A stretch of DNA of 6,132 bases, from contig JAGWAW010000093.1 in assembly GCA_021296165.1 (NCBI GenBank), positions 1-6,132 on the forward strand, read 5' to 3'. The translations under genes were made by a program, and so were the position numbers. Source of the stretch: Nitrosopumilaceae archaeon (GTDB lineage: Archaea > Thermoproteota > Nitrososphaeria > Nitrososphaerales > Nitrosopumilaceae). The notes below the pieces were generated by a model. That model worked only from the letters and a program-made list of their open reading frames with translations. It did no database searches and was not told the origin of the DNA. Of the stretch, positions 5,701 through 6,132 are shown one piece after another. Each line of letters opens with the position of its first letter. Within the stretch, counting starts at the first letter, position 1.

Positions 5701-5708
5701 AATTTAAG
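5701..5708 (-). promoter_or_regulatory. BoxA/TATA promoter of the SDR gene
   Basis: On the minus strand the sequence reads CCTTAAATTGG, with a centre near 5704-5705. The predicted transcript start is 5678-5679, just before the TTG at 5676. This spacing is the main support for the non-ATG start. Confidence 0.55.
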
Positions 5709-5830
5709 GCGTAGGTGGAATGATACCTCTGGAAGCTGACGCCGTTAACATTCCAGTACGCTCATCGCACCCCATAATATCAGGCAGTACGCCGTTCGGG
5801 TTCTGCCGATACTACCCGCAAACTCGGAGG

Positions 5831-5849
5831 GCGTCAGGCACCCTGGCGC
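5831..5849 (+). other. Possible RNA hairpin, 8-bp stem with 3-base loop
   Basis: GCGTCAGG and CCTGGCGC flank the loop CAC. All eight positions pair if transcribed from the plus strand, counting one G-U; on the minus strand one pair becomes a mismatch. No T-run follows and no gene ends just upstream on this strand, so a terminator role is not supported. A structure of this size can arise by chance. Confidence 0.25.
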
Positions 5850-5939
5850 AGAGCGGATGCTGTGGCAAGTGTAGTCATCAAACGCGGCAAGCGCGCCTCT
5901 GGCTTTCTGAATGTTTGCGAGATTGTGCGGCCGGACGTG

Positions 5940-6131
5940 TTATTGAGTGCCTTGTTGTATGCGAGCACAGGTGTATTCGTGAGCGAATCTCAACGCGGCC
6001 ATAAACGATCTTAGATTACAGATGGTGCGCCGGATCCGTTGTCGACGCATGGCTACAGTAAACGAAAATGTGTATGCCGGGGGGCCAAAATTAGCGTCTG
6101 ATGCAGTACAATAACTGGGATCACTCCAACA
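5940..6131 (-). CDS. Doubtful partial open frame at the right edge
   Basis: A minus-strand frame is open from the window edge to a TAA at 5940-5942, about 63 codons, and would be the 3' end of a gene lying further right. The translation has several Cys and a basic middle ('MRRQRIRR') and matches no family I recognise. Its codons use A and T at third positions far more often than the confident genes, and GC in 6001-6120 is 57 of 120 by hand count. This is either noise in intergenic DNA or a fragment of different origin. Confidence 0.12.
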   Translation of the reverse strand, partial: CWSDPSYCTASDANFGPPAYTFSFTVAMRRQRIRRTICNLRSFMAALRFAHEYTCARIQQGTQ

Positions 6132-6132
6132 T

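Larger units (their letters stand above)
5709..6132. other. Right-hand stretch without a supported gene
   Basis: Beyond the SDR promoter there is no recognisable gene, tRNA or repeat array. The stretch holds the possible hairpin at 5831-5849, a small inverted repeat ATTCG-TGAG-CGAAT at 5974-5987, and the doubtful frame at 5940-6131. GC falls towards the right end (about 57% in 5761-5820, about 48% in 6001-6120, hand counted), which suggests intergenic or recently acquired DNA. Confidence 0.5.

Noticed and set aside
4993..5739. Long 248-residue plus-strand frame antisense to the SDR gene
   Set aside because: Long antisense frames are common opposite GC-rich genes; the minus-strand frame carries clear Rossmann and SDR motifs while this one has no recognisable motif.
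5720..6004. Cys-rich 94-residue plus-strand frame
   Set aside because: The Cys residues are irregularly spaced with no zinc-finger or ferredoxin pattern; the nearby AT-rich element is about ten bases too close to serve its ATG.

Overview
This window looks like a piece of a GC-rich ammonia-oxidising archaeon of the Thaumarchaeota (Nitrososphaerota). The evidence is an archaeal TFB-type initiation factor, AT-rich BoxA/TATA elements about 26 bases before the predicted transcript starts, genes that begin at or within a few bases of those starts (leaderless), and a two-subunit class III polyhydroxyalkanoate (PHA) synthase. High GC together with this gene content recalls Cenarchaeum symbiosum, but that is inference from memory, not a database match.

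Layout, left to right. Positions 1-1620 (minus strand) hold a phaE-phaC operon; phaC runs off the left edge lacking only its extreme C-terminus. Positions 1621-1871 hold the phaE promoter and a possible 36-residue plus-strand micro-ORF. Positions 1872-2786 (minus) encode TFB. A divergent promoter region of about 117 bases separates TFB from a 93-residue helical protein of unknown function on the plus strand (2904-3185). That gene meets birA (3182-3943, minus) tail to tail, with the two stop codons interlocked. birA directly follows an unusual gene (3944-4489, minus) encoding a winged-helix protein with a methionine-rich hydrophobic segment and a Gly-Asp-X repeat tail; the two appear to form one operon. 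Positions 4490-4791 hold a promoter and no gene I can support. Positions 4792-5676 (minus) encode an extended SDR (NAD-dependent epimerase/dehydratase family) whose catalytic Tyr and Lys appear replaced by Phe and Arg. From 5677 to 6132 I see the promoter of that gene, a possible hairpin, and less GC-rich DNA with only a doubtful open frame.

Possible joint function (inference): ammonia-oxidising archaea fix carbon by the 3-hydroxypropionate/4-hydroxybutyrate cycle. BirA would biotinylate the acetyl-CoA/propionyl-CoA carboxylase of that cycle, and PHA synthase would polymerise 3-hydroxyacyl-CoA derived from its intermediates. No CRISPR array, insertion sequence, rRNA or tRNA gene was seen. The most unusual items are the Met-rich winged-helix protein, the SDR lacking its YxxxK pair, and the consistent promoter-to-start spacing that revises several start codons.
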